Source: Tigriopus japonicus (Eukaryota; Arthropoda; Copepoda; Harpacticoida; Harpacticidae). From it: a stretch of 64,000 nucleotides of DNA. Both the position numbers and the translations under genes were made by a program. The DNA lies in contig CM021314.1 of NCBI GenBank assembly GCA_010645155.1, positions 2,716,803-2,780,802 on the forward strand, in the 5' to 3' direction. The notes under the pieces are model-generated. The model saw only the letters and a program-made list of their open reading frames with translations. It was not told the DNA's origin and ran no database searches. This document shows, one piece after another, positions 1 to 13,200 of the stretch. Position 1 is the first letter of the stretch, and the number at the start of each line of letters is the position of its first letter.

Positions 1-388
1 TCTAATAAGGAATGTGTTTGAGTATCACTCAAAGCAAGCCTCTATCAGTTTGGCTTCAAGCATTCAATACACGAAAACAATATGAGAATGACTTTTAATT
101 TACAAAATCGGTCCTCTGGGAATCCATGTGGTTCCATGTTGGCATAGTACATCAAAGTTCAGGTGTAACTGAAAACTAAAATTTTCGATCCCCTTGACGA
201 TCGAATGCTTGGGCCAGAGTCTCAATCAAAAAATTCAATGATTTTCTTGTGTTCCCGCCCTTTGTTCCATTTGTGGTAATTGTGTTACCCTTGCATTTTG
301 ATTGACAGGCACTTGGGTGAACAATGCCCAAGAACAAGGCCTCGTCACCAGATTCTTTTAAAGCCATTTGAGATGAATTGAATTCCAG

Positions 389-3300
389 GATCCCGAAGTC
401 TATTGAACGTGACCGAGAAGGATGACGACAATTTCGAGGCGAATGGCGAACTCAAACCCGGTCATTGTATGCCACCAGCCATCGAGCAGTTCCCGGAACC
501 GATTCTCAACAAGACTCAAAGACGCTACGGAGGATTAATTTTCCACGTTGCCCTGGCCATTTACATGTTCATTGGATTAGCCATTGTGTGTGATGACTTT
601 TTCGTCCCAGCTCTTGAGAAACTTGCCGCAGGTAATTCGTTGGCAGCTCGTATGCTTTGTCTACGTGGGAGTATGCTACAAGTATGCTTCTAATAATGAA
701 TCCAACAGCGTTTGATGAACATTCTAATACTATTACATCTTAGTTGAATACGTACTTTTTCGGAGCCTTATTCTTGGACAGGGCAAAAATGTGAGAGGTT
801 GCGTTCAAGATTAAATGTGTACTATATAAAATTGGAGCATTTTTGTGCTCAATATAAAACAGGACTAAGTATAACCTTCGTAAGAGTTAGAGAAAGCTCA
901 AATTTCTCAAAATATCGGTTATAATTACAAAAACACACGAAAGAGTTTACCAAAGAACGTGATGTCGTGTTTTAACTTGATGTGTATTTTACGAAAAATG
1001 TACCACGGAAATACATAAATATATGCGTTGAATTATGCCGTTGGTAATTTACAAAGCATTTCAAAGAAATTTAGACTAGCGGGTAAAACAGAGCTATGAG
1101 GCAGTCAGTATTAAACTCCCAATAGACCGGTTATTGTTCAGTTCTACCATCCAAGCAGTCAGTTGTCTCCCGACCAGTCTTGTAATTCTTTAAAATAAAA
1201 GTTAAACTCTTTAGATAACAAGTACTATCATAAAATGAATCTCGCACAAACAAGCAATCCCTTTGGGCTAGCAAAGAAGATAATACCAATGTGGTCTAAT
1301 TTGAATGATCTTATAGGCTTACTTATCCCAACAAGCGTATCCTTTGCAGTCTTGAATCTTCCTCCCGATGTGGCCGGAGCAACCTTCATGGCCGCAGGCT
1401 CATCTGGACCGGAATTGGCCACGGCGGTCATCGGAGTTTTTGTGGCCAAGGTGAGCTTTACGTAGGATTGTACTAGAGCTTCAAAACCACAAGTCATCAA
1501 AGGACCTTTTCTTGGTCTATGTTCGAAACATGAAGTACCCACACAAACATTTGCATTACAATCAGGGACACGAAGATGAACTAAGAAACAGCCCCCTGAA
1601 AGGACAAAGGCTTGAATTGCAGAAATAACCCAAAACATTATCAACTCGGCATGACATGTAACTTAATTTTTGTAGAATCATGTCACTGTTTTAGAAGCAC
1701 TCGAAGACGCTACCGTGGAAGTAAGTCCGAGGTTCTCAATGTTGTTACGTTTCCAGACATTATGATGTGTGCATGCTCATTGTTGCTTCCATATCAGACC
1801 AATGATTTAGACACAAAACTTGAATTCACTTTTTGTTTGACATTTCACACCCCCAGACACTGCCAATCAGAAAATTCACAAGTTACACATGTTCATTCAT
1901 CCAATTTACACCACTGTGTTTGTTCATTTGGGTTAATAAATAGCCCATGTTCAAGTTATTTGGCATGATTTCCGTCATTTCAGGACGATATCGGAGTGAG
2001 CGGAGTCATTGGATCGGCTGTTTTCAACATCACCTTGGTGATCGCCGTGTGCGCTTTGGCCGCAGAGCAAGTGCTCTTCTTGAATTGGTACTCTGTGGTC
2101 CGAGATTGTACTTGTTACCTCATTTCCATCATTATTCTCCTTTTCACCATTGCCAATGAGATCATTTCATGGTAGGTTGTCTCAACCGAATTGGAGTAGC
2201 GCAACGGGTCATCTGAATCAAGGACTACTGAAAGGTGGACGACGAGGCAATTTCTGAGGTTCTTAATTTTGCTTTGGAACATATGACATTAACTTGGTTG
2301 TTGTGGTTGGACTTCATATTTCAATTGTCGGAATGAAAAGTTATACCTAACCACGCCTTTGAACAAAAGAGAGCACAAAATGAATGAATAGAGGCACATT
2401 TCAGCCACTTTGTGTACATTTATAAACTGAGCATCGAGAGAGCATAACTCCCAACTTCAATATTCAATGGACTTGAAAATAGAGCTATGGATTCTTTGCG
2501 TCACAGGCGCTATTTCAAATAAAGAAAAGCTGACTTGGTTGATTAAGCGGTAGTGATGGACCGAAAGAGCACTTAACCGAAACTGAAACCAAAAACAGCT
2601 TACTACAACATTTTGTAAATGCAAAATCCACCTTAAAAATTAAATTGCTCGCGTGTTCAACGTTGGGTAGTCGCAAATTTTGAAAAATCTGGAAACTTGA
2701 ATTTCAGAGTTTTTTTGGACGAATTTTTTTTCGATTTTGTTGTCATACATCATCCTTTGTAGTGCATGCCTACTTTCGGTTTCGGTAGGCATAACCGAAA
2801 CCAAACCCGAAATTTCGGCCGAAAGCGCTTTCGGCCGATCACTATTAACAAGAAAAGCAATGGATCCGTCTCCTGGGATCTATGTCCACTTTTTAGTAGT
2901 CCTTGTTTAAATACATCCACTCAATTCAAATTTTTTTTGAGGCTTCTCCTTGCAAAAAGTGCCTTCCACGAATTCTTTTTTGGTGAAGGATCAGCAAACA
3001 ACATCCCATACAATCATGTCAATCACGTCGATTCAATATTTGTTTTAGGCCCGAAGCTCTCCTCTTCTTGATCTTTTACGTCCTGTATTGTGTGGGCATG
3101 GCCTTCAACTCTCACTTTGAAGTGCTGGTTCGTTCAAAGTTAAGGGTTCCAGACTCTTGGAATGTGACTAAACCGCCTCCATCGACAGCCAACGTGGATG
3201 GTGGAACTAGTGCAGATAAACAGGATGACTTGGAAAGTGGATATGGCAGGATGGATGGTAAAAAGACCAATGGTAAGTCAAAGGAATGTAAACATATGTA

Positions 3301-5493
3301 GCAAATAATTGGCCCTCAGAACTCCTACTTCACTTGAAAGAAATAGCCCAATTTACTTGCCCTTTGATTCGGAAAGAGAGTAGGTCAAAGAGGGACACTT
3401 TGACCAAGAGCCTAAAGCCAAAAGCTTTTCAACATGATACATAGGATGGAACATTGCAGGTACCAAAGGAGATGAATTTGTTGAATTGCCCCTGTCTCCA
3501 AGCAATCCGGATGCGAAAACACCTGCAGCTCATGCAGTTGAAGCCATTGAAGACCCTCTGGAAAAACCAATGGACGGAAATATGTTGACGTTTGCCAAAT
3601 ACTATCTACTATTTCCGCTTTACTTCTTGTGCAAGTATACCATACCAGGTACGACAAAGAGCTTTTTGGAACATTCATAAAAGACATCAAAGGTCACGTG
3701 AACTCATTGATTCTTGCTGTTCCAGATTGCCGAAAGGATCAGTTCGCCCGATTGTACGTTTTAACGTTTGTAGTGGCAATCATTTGGATCTCGGTGTACT
3801 CATACTTTATGGTGTGGATGATCACTGTCATTGGTTTCACCTTGGGCATCCCCGACACCGTTATGGGCCTCACCTTCATTGCAGCAGGTGTGAGTGTCCC
3901 AGATGCTCTATCTGGAGTGGCCGTGGTCAAAGAAGGTAAATTAGCTTTTAGTAAATTAACCAGTCACAAGAACTTCTCATTTTTAGGAAAAAAAAACAGA
4001 GAGAAGCCTTTTGCTGTTCTTTTGGTTCGTTGATTTCAGATGGTTTACTTTTGTCTCAAATTAACTACGTGCATGTTCTGGCAACCAAGCTGTTCCAAGT
4101 CTAAAAATTTAAAAGGGACGAATGAAAAGGCAGACATTCTGCCTTTTTTGTTTTCTTTTCCGTTCTGCATTTTTTCAACCTAGAAATTCTCTGTCTCGTT
4201 TTAAGGCTGAAATTTCAATCTTCAAGTTTTAACAATGCTGATGGTCAAGTCTGATGAAATGATAAATGAATTTTAGTTTTCCAAGAATCTGTTTTTGTCA
4301 TACGTATCTTGAAGCAGTTCTGTTATGGACCAACTTAAAGAAAACCGGCTTTTCTGTTTCTCACATAAATTGCTATCCCTTAATTCAGAACATCTTGCTT
4401 GGGTGAATAAAGAAGTGACAAAATAATATTTTAGCGAAATCATTGACCCTAATATATGATAACTCGAGATGACTTTTTGATCTTTACCACAATAATATTG
4501 TGGCTTAACTCCAAAAGACTCAAAATTTGAAGAGAAATCTTCAAATCTATTTTAAGCCATAACACGACCCCTTTTGTACCGGTACATCGAATGACATTCT
4601 TTGTATCGGTTACAAATACGAAACCTCTTTAGCTACAAAAAAATAGAATAATTCTGACACATTGTCAATGTAAGTCACACTGGCAACAAGTTTAATTTGA
4701 GGTTAGCTCTAAAATCAAGAGAATTTGCCCTTGTTTTGCCTCCATCTAGTGACGAATTTTGAACATTTGCTTAAATCATTATTTCATCTACGTTCACCTA
4801 GAGGGCTAAGAGAGAAATGTCACTCCAGTTCAGTCAGTGGAGATTTGTTTTGACACACTTCATCAATCTGACAGCAAGGGTGCCAAATGACTTCATTCAT
4901 CATGCATTGCTTTTGTTCAAACAGCAATTGAATGAGCAATCTTGCCACTGACTCCCTAAAACGCAAGTTCGGGTTGTGAATCACGCAACTTAGCGTGTTC
5001 AATGTCAAATCCCATCGCACACACACAGTATAGGGTTGGTGACTTGCAAATAATTTCGGACTGTCGTTTCTCTGTTAGCCCTCTAGGTTCACCCTCAGCC
5101 ATTTTACTTACCCAGGGCTATCAAAGCCAAATTTTGATCATGCGTCATGTTTTAATTTCAGGCCACGGTGACATGGCCGTGTCGAATGCCATTGGAAGTA
5201 ATGTCTTTGATATCTTGGTCTGTCTTGGACTTCCCTGGTTCCTGGATACAGCCATCGTCAATCCCGGAACTTATGTCCGCGTCCGAAGTCGCGGTTTAGT
5301 CTACTCCACGTTTAGCTTGTTCTCCACCGTGGTTTTCTTAATCGTGGCTTCACACATTAATGGATGGAAATTGGACAAGAAATTTGGGATTATCCTTCTC
5401 GTTTGGTACTTCATTTTCATGCTCATCGCTTCCTTGTATGAATTGAACATCTTTGGCGAATTTAATCCGCCGGAGTGTGAAAGTAATTACTAA
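389..5493 (+). CDS. K+-dependent Na+/Ca2+ exchanger (SLC24/NCKX family), 5'-partial
   Basis: Plasma-membrane antiporter that exports Ca2+ and K+ in exchange for Na+. Coding exons, joined by GT-AG sites with consistent phases: 389-631, 1350-1450, 1984-2171, 3049-3272, 3460-3648, 3726-3935, 5162-5493 (494 aa plus stop). The first visible exon opens with two bases of a split codon after an acceptor (ends at 388), so the start codon and any signal peptide lie left of the window. Both alpha repeats are visible: [14 protein letters not shown] with [15 protein letters not shown], and [15 protein letters not shown] with [16 protein letters not shown]. The acidic Glu and Asp of the repeats are kept, but the Thr seen in many NCKX proteins (SSTPE, GTSVPD) is Gly and Val here. 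Exons 4-5 encode the long acidic cytoplasmic loop, followed by [16 protein letters not shown], typical of NCKX. The pattern after repeat 1 suggests the insect zydeco-like branch, which is an inference. Introns host two MITEs. AATAAA occurs at 6189 and 6467. Confidence 0.95.
2551..2844. mobile_element. hAT-type MITE with TAGTGATG ends (copy A)
   Basis: A 294-bp element in an exchanger intron. The left end TAGTGATGGACCGAAAG is mirrored by CTTTCGGCCGATCACTA at the right. Flanks TTAAGCGG and TTAACAAG are a degraded 8-bp duplication. It has no coding capacity. The same family recurs in opposite orientation at 45479-45729. Confidence 0.75.
4799..5085. mobile_element. Short inverted-terminal element (TAGAGGGCTAA ends), hAT-like
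   Basis: A 287-bp element in the last exchanger intron. The left end TAGAGGGCTAAGAGAGAAA is matched in reverse by TTTCTCTGTTAGCCCTCTA at the right. It is flanked by CGTTCACC (4791-4798) and GGTTCACC (5086-5093), a 7/8 target-site duplication. Its interior is related to 50689-50915 on the other strand. The 68-codon minus-strand open frame inside is judged fortuitous. Confidence 0.65.
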
Positions 5494-7290
5494 AAGCGAA
5501 GCGGGCAGATTTCTGTGTCTGTCTCGAACCCCTTAAAGGATAATGATTTCAATGCTCCTTGTATCGGTTGTAAGTGTGCGTGCGTTTTAGCTTTCAAAAC
5601 CAATTCTCCACGTTTCAATCTCGAGGTTTCTTCAATTCAATACCCTTAAATGCCCTTCCCTCCTCCTTAACCTTTCAATTTGGAAACAGGCTTTCAACCT
5701 ATCAACGAATCAATGGAAAATTTTACCTTCAAAATCCACTATTACTACCATTAGACTAGTATGTGTTTGAGTGTGCATGCAAGTTTTTCAATGTAATCCC
5801 CCTTCTTCGATCTACTTTCCACTTATTCTTATGGAACATGACATCGCAGGGGTTTTATCTAGGTTTTACGATATCTATCCCATATGTGGACATCAGAGTC
5901 AAATTCCTTTCTAAAGTTTAGAAACATCGAATTTTCATATTGCACAAAATTGATTTCTACCTTTGGAGTTATTACCATTCTCAAGAACATGTAAATGGTC
6001 GACTTGTTTATTCGTCCTTTTAATCTCAAATACGCAATATTATAAACACACGAACTTTCCCATGTCATTATCATGTACTGACAGTCCATGAAAACAATAT
6101 TGAGTTCGCTAGTTGCAAACTTATTAAATCAATCATTCTTTTGTAGATTGGAGTCATATTTCTGAAAATCTTAGGACTTCAGGTAAAAAATAAATAAGCC
6201 AGTGAGTGCGAAACACTAATTCTGAACCATCCATGAATTCCGCCTTATCTTGGACTTGATGTATAAAGTCATTACTTAAAATCATTCCCTCTCATCATTA
6301 CCTCCATACTAATGGTTCCCAAGATAAGATCAATTTATAGTATAGCTTTGCTCTCATGACATTTCCCAATTGTTATATTGTACTATCTGACTTCCAACAA
6401 ATTCATTGCTTGTTATTCGTCTGCCAGTGTTTTCAATTCTGATGATTACTTCATTCGCATAGGGTGAATAAAACTTATTGATAGACTTTCATCTGACATC
6501 ATAGTTGCTTTCAAGTGATTATTCCCTAACTCGAGATCATATTTTGATTAGGTAAACAAAGTTTTTTATGAGTGCGCTTGTGGGGGAGCAACTTTCGTTT
6601 TCCTCTTAACATGGCTATTTTTTGTTCATTTGCTTTTATTGAGGGTTGTCCAAGTGCCATTTTAACTACTGTAAATTGAAATGAATATTTTAATAACTTT
6701 TACCATATAAAATTGAATAACCGAAGCTTTAAATAGATGCCTTTAGATGGCGTGAAAGGAGGGGCAAGGAAAAAGAAAAATCTGGTGATCTTAGTGTTTA
6801 GTATTTGCACCCTGTTTCACACCATCGGGTTTTAAACCAAGCTTGAAAAATTCGCCAATAGATGGCGTAAAGGAGGGGGCAAGTACAAAGCACTGAGCTC
6901 ATTAGTCTTTTCTCTTTGCTTGCCCAACCTTCCTCGCTATCTATTGGTGAAATTTTCAAGCTTGGTTTAAAATCCTCCAATTTTTTTAAGGCTTGGCTTA
7001 AAATCCTCCTAACCCGAATGTGAGCTGAAACAAGTTATTAGTGCAATATTCATTTATTCTTATTGCACTAGGTTCACCAAATGAAACATCAAAAATCTTC
7101 CATATTCATTTGAAAAAGTTAATCTATTTATTAAAAAGCACTAGTTTTACCTCAAACATTCACTTAAGTCGGAAATATTTTTAAAAAAATCGTATGAACA
7201 CTGGGTTTAACATTCATCAAACAGTTTGACGATAAGATCGAAAGTTGAAAATTTATCGTACATGCAGGTACCCGAATATTGCTGGATAGT
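5494..7290. other. Intergenic region between convergent gene ends
   Basis: No coding exon is seen. It holds the exchanger 3' untranslated region (plus-strand AATAAA at 6189-6194 and 6467-6472) and the TRPA 3' untranslated region (minus-strand AATAAA at 7127-7132 and 7053-7058), plus a foldback repeat at 6827-6978. Confidence 0.6.
6827..6978. repeat. Foldback (palindromic) MITE
   Basis: The left arm begins GGGTTTTAAACCAAGCTTGA and includes CCAATAGATGGCG. The right arm is its inverted copy, CGCTATCTATTGG then TCAAGCTTGGTTTAAAA. The arms are about 70 bp. A related half-copy motif (TAGATGGCGTGAAAGGAGGGG) sits near 6737. Confidence 0.6.
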
Positions 7291-10200
7291 TTACAAGGGT
7301 GAGGTTGGTGTGGTTTCGTGTTCCAATTCCTCTGTATTTGTTCCAAGTTGTTTGGCCATAGACAAAAGAAGAGCCGTCATTTGAGCAACCTCAGAGCGAA
7401 TTTCCCTGTTGGCCTCCTTGATGTTTTTCATTTTCTGATTAATGTCCTCTACTCGCCCAGACAATCGGTCCATTTTATCCTGGAACACAGGATTGATTAA
7501 TTTGTGAAAAATGGTCTAAGGATAGCTAAAAAGGCTTCGAGTTTGAGTGCTATTGCCCAACTTATTCATCCCTCGAAATTGTGGAAAACTACCAACCTGA
7601 CCAAAATTTAGCTCTTTAGGGTTAAATTTTAGAGCCCGAATTGTGAAGTCATGAGTCAGGCTTGCTTTTAGCATTTCCTCAGTAAAAGTTTGACTCTCTT
7701 AGCTACTAAATTGGTCCTCAAAATTAGCTATTTAGGCTATTTGAATTTTCAAGGGTTGGTCTGGCTGAAAATTGGTTTATGGAACATTTTAGAAAACTCA
7801 TAGTACCTCGTTCCCTTTGGCTACAACAGTGAAGGCAATCCGTTTAAGGGTGTTGTCATCATGAAATATTTTGGCGAATATAGATTTGCTTTGGTTGGGT
7901 AATACTGTTTCTTGGCGAACAATGAAACGCCTCCGGATGAACTCAGGAAGGATCTTCTCCACGTCCAGATTCAAAGTCACCTGCATGGCCAACCTTTGAA
8001 GGACAGCATTGTCTTGGACCGCTTTGATATCGTCAACAGCCAAACCAACCTGATTGGAACAAGGGAACACTGTCGTAAATGCTCAAAGCTACAACGACTG
8101 ACCTTACCAATAGATTCATGACGATGATCGACATGATAATCATGAACACCAAGAAGAAAACAAACGTGGCTTCTCGATAAGGAAGAACCATCCGCTCTTT
8201 ATTCTTATCCGAGTTGCTGATATTATCGAAGAACAGATCATCGAACTCAAATTCTCCAATCATCATTACCGTGGTCTTCATCATGGCCACCCACACATTT
8301 CCAAAGTTCTCCTAAAGAATGGATCAGCATATGTACATGTTCATCAACATATGGTAATTCAGATCTTTAAAAAGTGATCCAAACCTGTTCCAATAAAAGG
8401 GCATGAAAGCCCAAAGAGAAGGCGATAATGAACAATGCGCAAATGATGGAGAACTTGAGGAAGGTTTGAAGCACGTCCGTGAACATGACCACATAGATCC
8501 CCAAGAAAGGAAACTTCCTCACATTGGACAACAAATTCAGCCAAGTCATGGTAATGGAAAATGCGCCCACTTGCCATTGCCAATCGTATCGAAGACCCGT
8601 CTCTTCATGGCAATCCGTGAAATCCCAGACAAATAAGATGGCTGTGATGTAGCAAGCCCATTCCAACACGTTCTCCACACCAATGTACGTCAACCGAGCC
8701 TATTCCATAAATTTGCAAGATTAGAACAGATTTCACCATTGATATTTCACATTGACCTCTCCATTAGCTACTTTGAAGTTCCATGTATCACCATGCATCA
8801 TGGAACATATTTGTTGGCTGAATCCAGAGACAAGTTGTTCTAGAAACATGTTGCAAAAGAATTGAATAATGATGAGAGAGAATTTAATGTGTGGTCTGTG
8901 TTGAAGAAGACAAAAATCTATCTGTATATTCCACGAAATGACGCCATTTTGATGTGGCTTATTGAATCGCAATAGATCGTGTTAGATAACAAGATGTCGG
9001 TCGAGGAACAATATATTCAAGTCCTCTAGGCATTAGAATGAGAATTAAGCTAAATGTTTGATCCACTTATTGTTTTTGGATAACACAAAATAACAACACA
9101 ACACTCCAAAACTACGAAAAAATGTATCATTCAAAACGTACCCACGTGAATGAGGAATCCAACAATCGGACCTGGATGAAAAGATGGCAAGAAAACACCA
9201 CCAAGCCAATTTCAATTAGTTTATTCACAACAATGTACATATTCGTAATCAAAAACTGCAATCCACAGACTCCAAAAGAAACAACCTTTAAAACAAAACA
9301 CTCACCTGTGCCAATTGGAACATTTCCTTCAAGATATGAAACGCAGCCAAGGTCAAAATGACGATTTTGCCCACCCATGCCAAAGACCTTCTCGTGATCT
9401 TCACTTCATCTCTCAGCACAATGCAGGCAGCTTCAGAACCAAATCCTTCATTGTAATTGTCGTTCAAAATCTTGAGGATCATTGATCTAATATGGAGCAA
9501 GAAAAAAATCGAAAATGAACCAGGCTATAAATGAGCAATTCCTGGGGAAAATGTGCCACCTATTGTGATTGGAGCTCGGATCTTTGCGCTCAAAGAGATC
9601 TGATGCACTATATGGAGCTGGTGTGTTGATGATAAAATCCGTGAGGAACACAACAAAGAGTAAGTATAAACTCAGAGTCAAATAATAGACATATCGCCCA
9701 AAACTGTTCCACTTATGACGGACCAATGCCATACACAACGGATGTCCCAAGAGGTTCTGAAAGGCGTGAAGAGTTCAGAAAATCTTTTTATCCTTCATCT
9801 TTTATATGGCCGATTGTTTGCATTTTGAGAAATCTCGCAACCTTTTAACTAGGGCTTTGCTTACCAAAAGCCAAAGGAGATCGTAAAACTTTGATGATTT
9901 TGTAAATCATCAAATTTTCGTACAACTATGTCAATATTGTTCTACTTTAAGAATCACAAAGGGAACACATACTAAAAGGGATGGCACATTTGAGCCTCGT
10001 TTTGGTGAGTTTTTGGATTGATTTCGAATCAACTCGGCTTTTTGTAATTGATTAACCTAGTCAACAAGTGGCGACTCCTTACGAAAAATAAACATCGCCA
10101 AGAATATCCCAATGGGGTACTTACAGTTCGCTTTTCTTTGACCATGATCATTAGTGGATGGTTCAGTTTGAGAATGGTTGATGATTTAGAATAAGGTTGA

Positions 10201-13200
10201 GCTTCAGGAAGAAGTCGATGGTTTTCATCCCAGATCTCGTTGTTGATCCACTCTGATTCTCGAATTTGCGGGGCCAATTCGTCGTTTTCCATCTTTAAGG
10301 ATACCAGATCTTCATCGTTCTCGTCTAAGAGACCATAAGCATCATCGAGAAGTTCGTAGTTGAATGTGATGGTGAACCTTGGATCATCCCCAGAGACCGT
10401 GGCAAATTGTTCCTTCTCAATTTGTTGAGATTCAGATTGGAGATTGGTGATCATACAACGGTCAAAGACACGTTTGGCTAGATCTGGGAATTGCTTGATA
10501 AGTAATCTTAATGGTGTTTCTCGCACTCCAGTCACCAATGAGATGTAGTCACTCTTCATGGCCTCGATCCAGTTTTTGCTGTCAATTATTACACTTGTCA
10601 CATCCCTGGAACACAAGGGTTGAGAGAGATTAAATTCATAAATCCATCAATATTGAAAATGACATACTTCTTCCCATGCAAAATGGCCATAGTAAGGGCG
10701 TTGTGGCCTTCACTATTGGTTTGAACAAGTGAAGCGCCTCTTTCAATGAGTAGTTTCACGGTCTTCTCGTGACCCGATCGGGCAGCTAAATGCAAAGGAG
10801 TGGTCTTGTTCTTGTCCATGGGATCAATGGGCGCATTGGCCTGAAACGAAAAACACGACTTATCAGACCAGAACGGGCGAACTTGGAAAAGTACAAAAAT
10901 AATAATATAATAATAATGTTTATTGCGAGAATATTCTCATTGGATATATAACTTTACATGGTTAATACAATAATTTTAAGTCGTGGGGCCCATTCTGGGT
11001 TCTGGAGGCGCCATTCGAGGCGGAATATCCACTAGACAGATAGGGGGGTGGGGGGAAAGACCTGGGATCGAACCCATGAACCCGAGCATAACTCGGTCGC
11101 GCGTTAGTCAACTGCGCTACACCATCTTCCTAGATGTAGGTTTTAATAAAGATGGTCGATGTTTATAAAATCCTCAAAGTATTTTTGTGGCTAAAAAGGG
11201 TCAAGAAGGACAAAAAACTATTTCATTTTATTTTTTGATTGGTACAATTTTTTAAGGATTTTAAAATTATTTCCTCTGTTCTTGGTCTGAAACACTTATT
11301 TCTTGGGCTCGTTCTTTTTCAACTTCTGAACAATGGGGGATATTTCTAGGAGTTACGAATTCATGAACACGGAAAAGGTCAAAACAATTTCAAATCCAAG
11401 AAAGTGTAATACGTCGTAAATACTGTTCTAAGAAAACACTTTTTGATCCTTGTCCTGTTGATAAGTAACTTTTAGATTCCACAAGGATGACTCAAGCAAA
11501 AGTCACCTTCAAAAAATGGTTTAGGAGCAATTATCAAAATAAAGATTCAGCGGAAACACCTCAAAGCAAACACCTAACGTCTTCAACCAATGATCGCCCC
11601 CCAAGGTGCATTTTTGAAATGTGTCCTGGATACAGTGGTTCATGACTTCACTTACATCAAGAAGAAGTTTGGCACATTTGGGTTGCCCATAGGCGGCAGC
11701 GCAATCTAGCGGCGTCCAAAGGTAGTAGTTACGGGCTTCAATATCAGCTCCAGCTTCGATAAGGGTGGCCACCACCTTGTCATGACCATGAATAGAGGCC
11801 AAATGCAACGCAGTATTCGAGTCCGAATCCTCGTCATTGACTGCGAATTTGTCTCGTTTGAGTATCTCCTTACAGATCCGGGTTCGACCCTCGGCAGCTG
11901 CCAAATGCAAAGGGGTTTGTTCGTCCTCATTCTTATTGTCAACATCTCCGCCAGCCTCCAATAGAGCGATAACGATATCTAAATAACCCTTTTGAGCACT
12001 GGCATGTAAAGGGGAATTGTCATATCGATCACAAGCGTCCAAGAGTTTGCGGGATCTTTTGTCGTTCAACAATACCTGGAATTGGACTTATTGTTGTTTA
12101 AAAGATCACATGATATTTTTGGGGGCCAAATACCTTAACGGCTTGATAATGATTTCGAGCGGCAGCCCAATATAGAACACTTTTATCCTCTCTGTCTTGG
12201 GCATAGATATTGGCCCCGTGTTTTAAAAGAATTTCCACGGCCTCAGCATTGCCTTCTGCTCCTGCCAATAACAATGGTGTGAAGTTGTCTCTGTCCCGTT
12301 TTTCAATTTTGGCGCCCTTTTTCAACAAGTACTCAATAATGCCCACGTGGTTATAAGCTGAGGCCACCAATAAGGGTGTTTGATAGCTATTATTGATGCA
12401 ATTAATGGTTGCTTGTCGCTGAGGAAGGAAATGGAATAAGTAATAAGAGCCTCGTATTAACGCTTCCCAAACACGCAATTAACTCACATGAAGAAGCAAT
12501 TTGACTATTTCTAAACTTCCAATAGTACATGCCAAGTGAAGAGGGTACACTCGAGCCTTATTGAAGTGGTTGACATTGGCTCCAAAGTCTAGAAGGTGTT
12601 TTGTGATGTCCACTGATCCACTTTCCACTGCCAAAAGCAATGGGGTATTGTTATCATTGTCCTCGTCTTTGAGCATCTGCATGCAAAAAATACTAGAATT
12701 CAGTCTTATTTCGTCCTTCCCTAGGATTCGGTTCTATTTGATTTGCCTGTTGGATATCGGTTTCATTTAGGGTGGCTTTGGCCACAGCTGTGAGCATTTC
12801 AACAAGTCCAAGGTTGCCAATGGCTGCGGCTTTGTGCAAGGCCGATTGGTGCTTCTCCCCTGTACTAAGGATGTTTGCCCCATGTTCCAAAAGGATTTTG
12901 GCCGTATTGGCTTGACCATATGTACACGCCAAATGTAATGGGGTGAGTCTTTGTTCGTCCTTGCACTGCAAAGGTTGAACCATGAATTATTTACAAAGCC
13001 TTGAAGATATTGGAGATGTGTCTCAGATTAGTACCTCAATGTCGATTTGGCTTGTGCACTTGATGAGCTCGATTGTGGCTTCATCATTGCCTCGCATGGC
13101 GGCATAATGCAATGGAGTCAAACCATATTTGTCCTTCTCGTTGATTCGAGCACCTTTCATGACCAAGTAATAGATCACCGAGTTTTCAACCTTGGCCTTC

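Noticed and set aside
4820..5026. 68-codon minus-strand frame in the exchanger intron
   Set aside because: It lies wholly inside an inverted-repeat element whose other copy (50689-50915) does not keep the frame.
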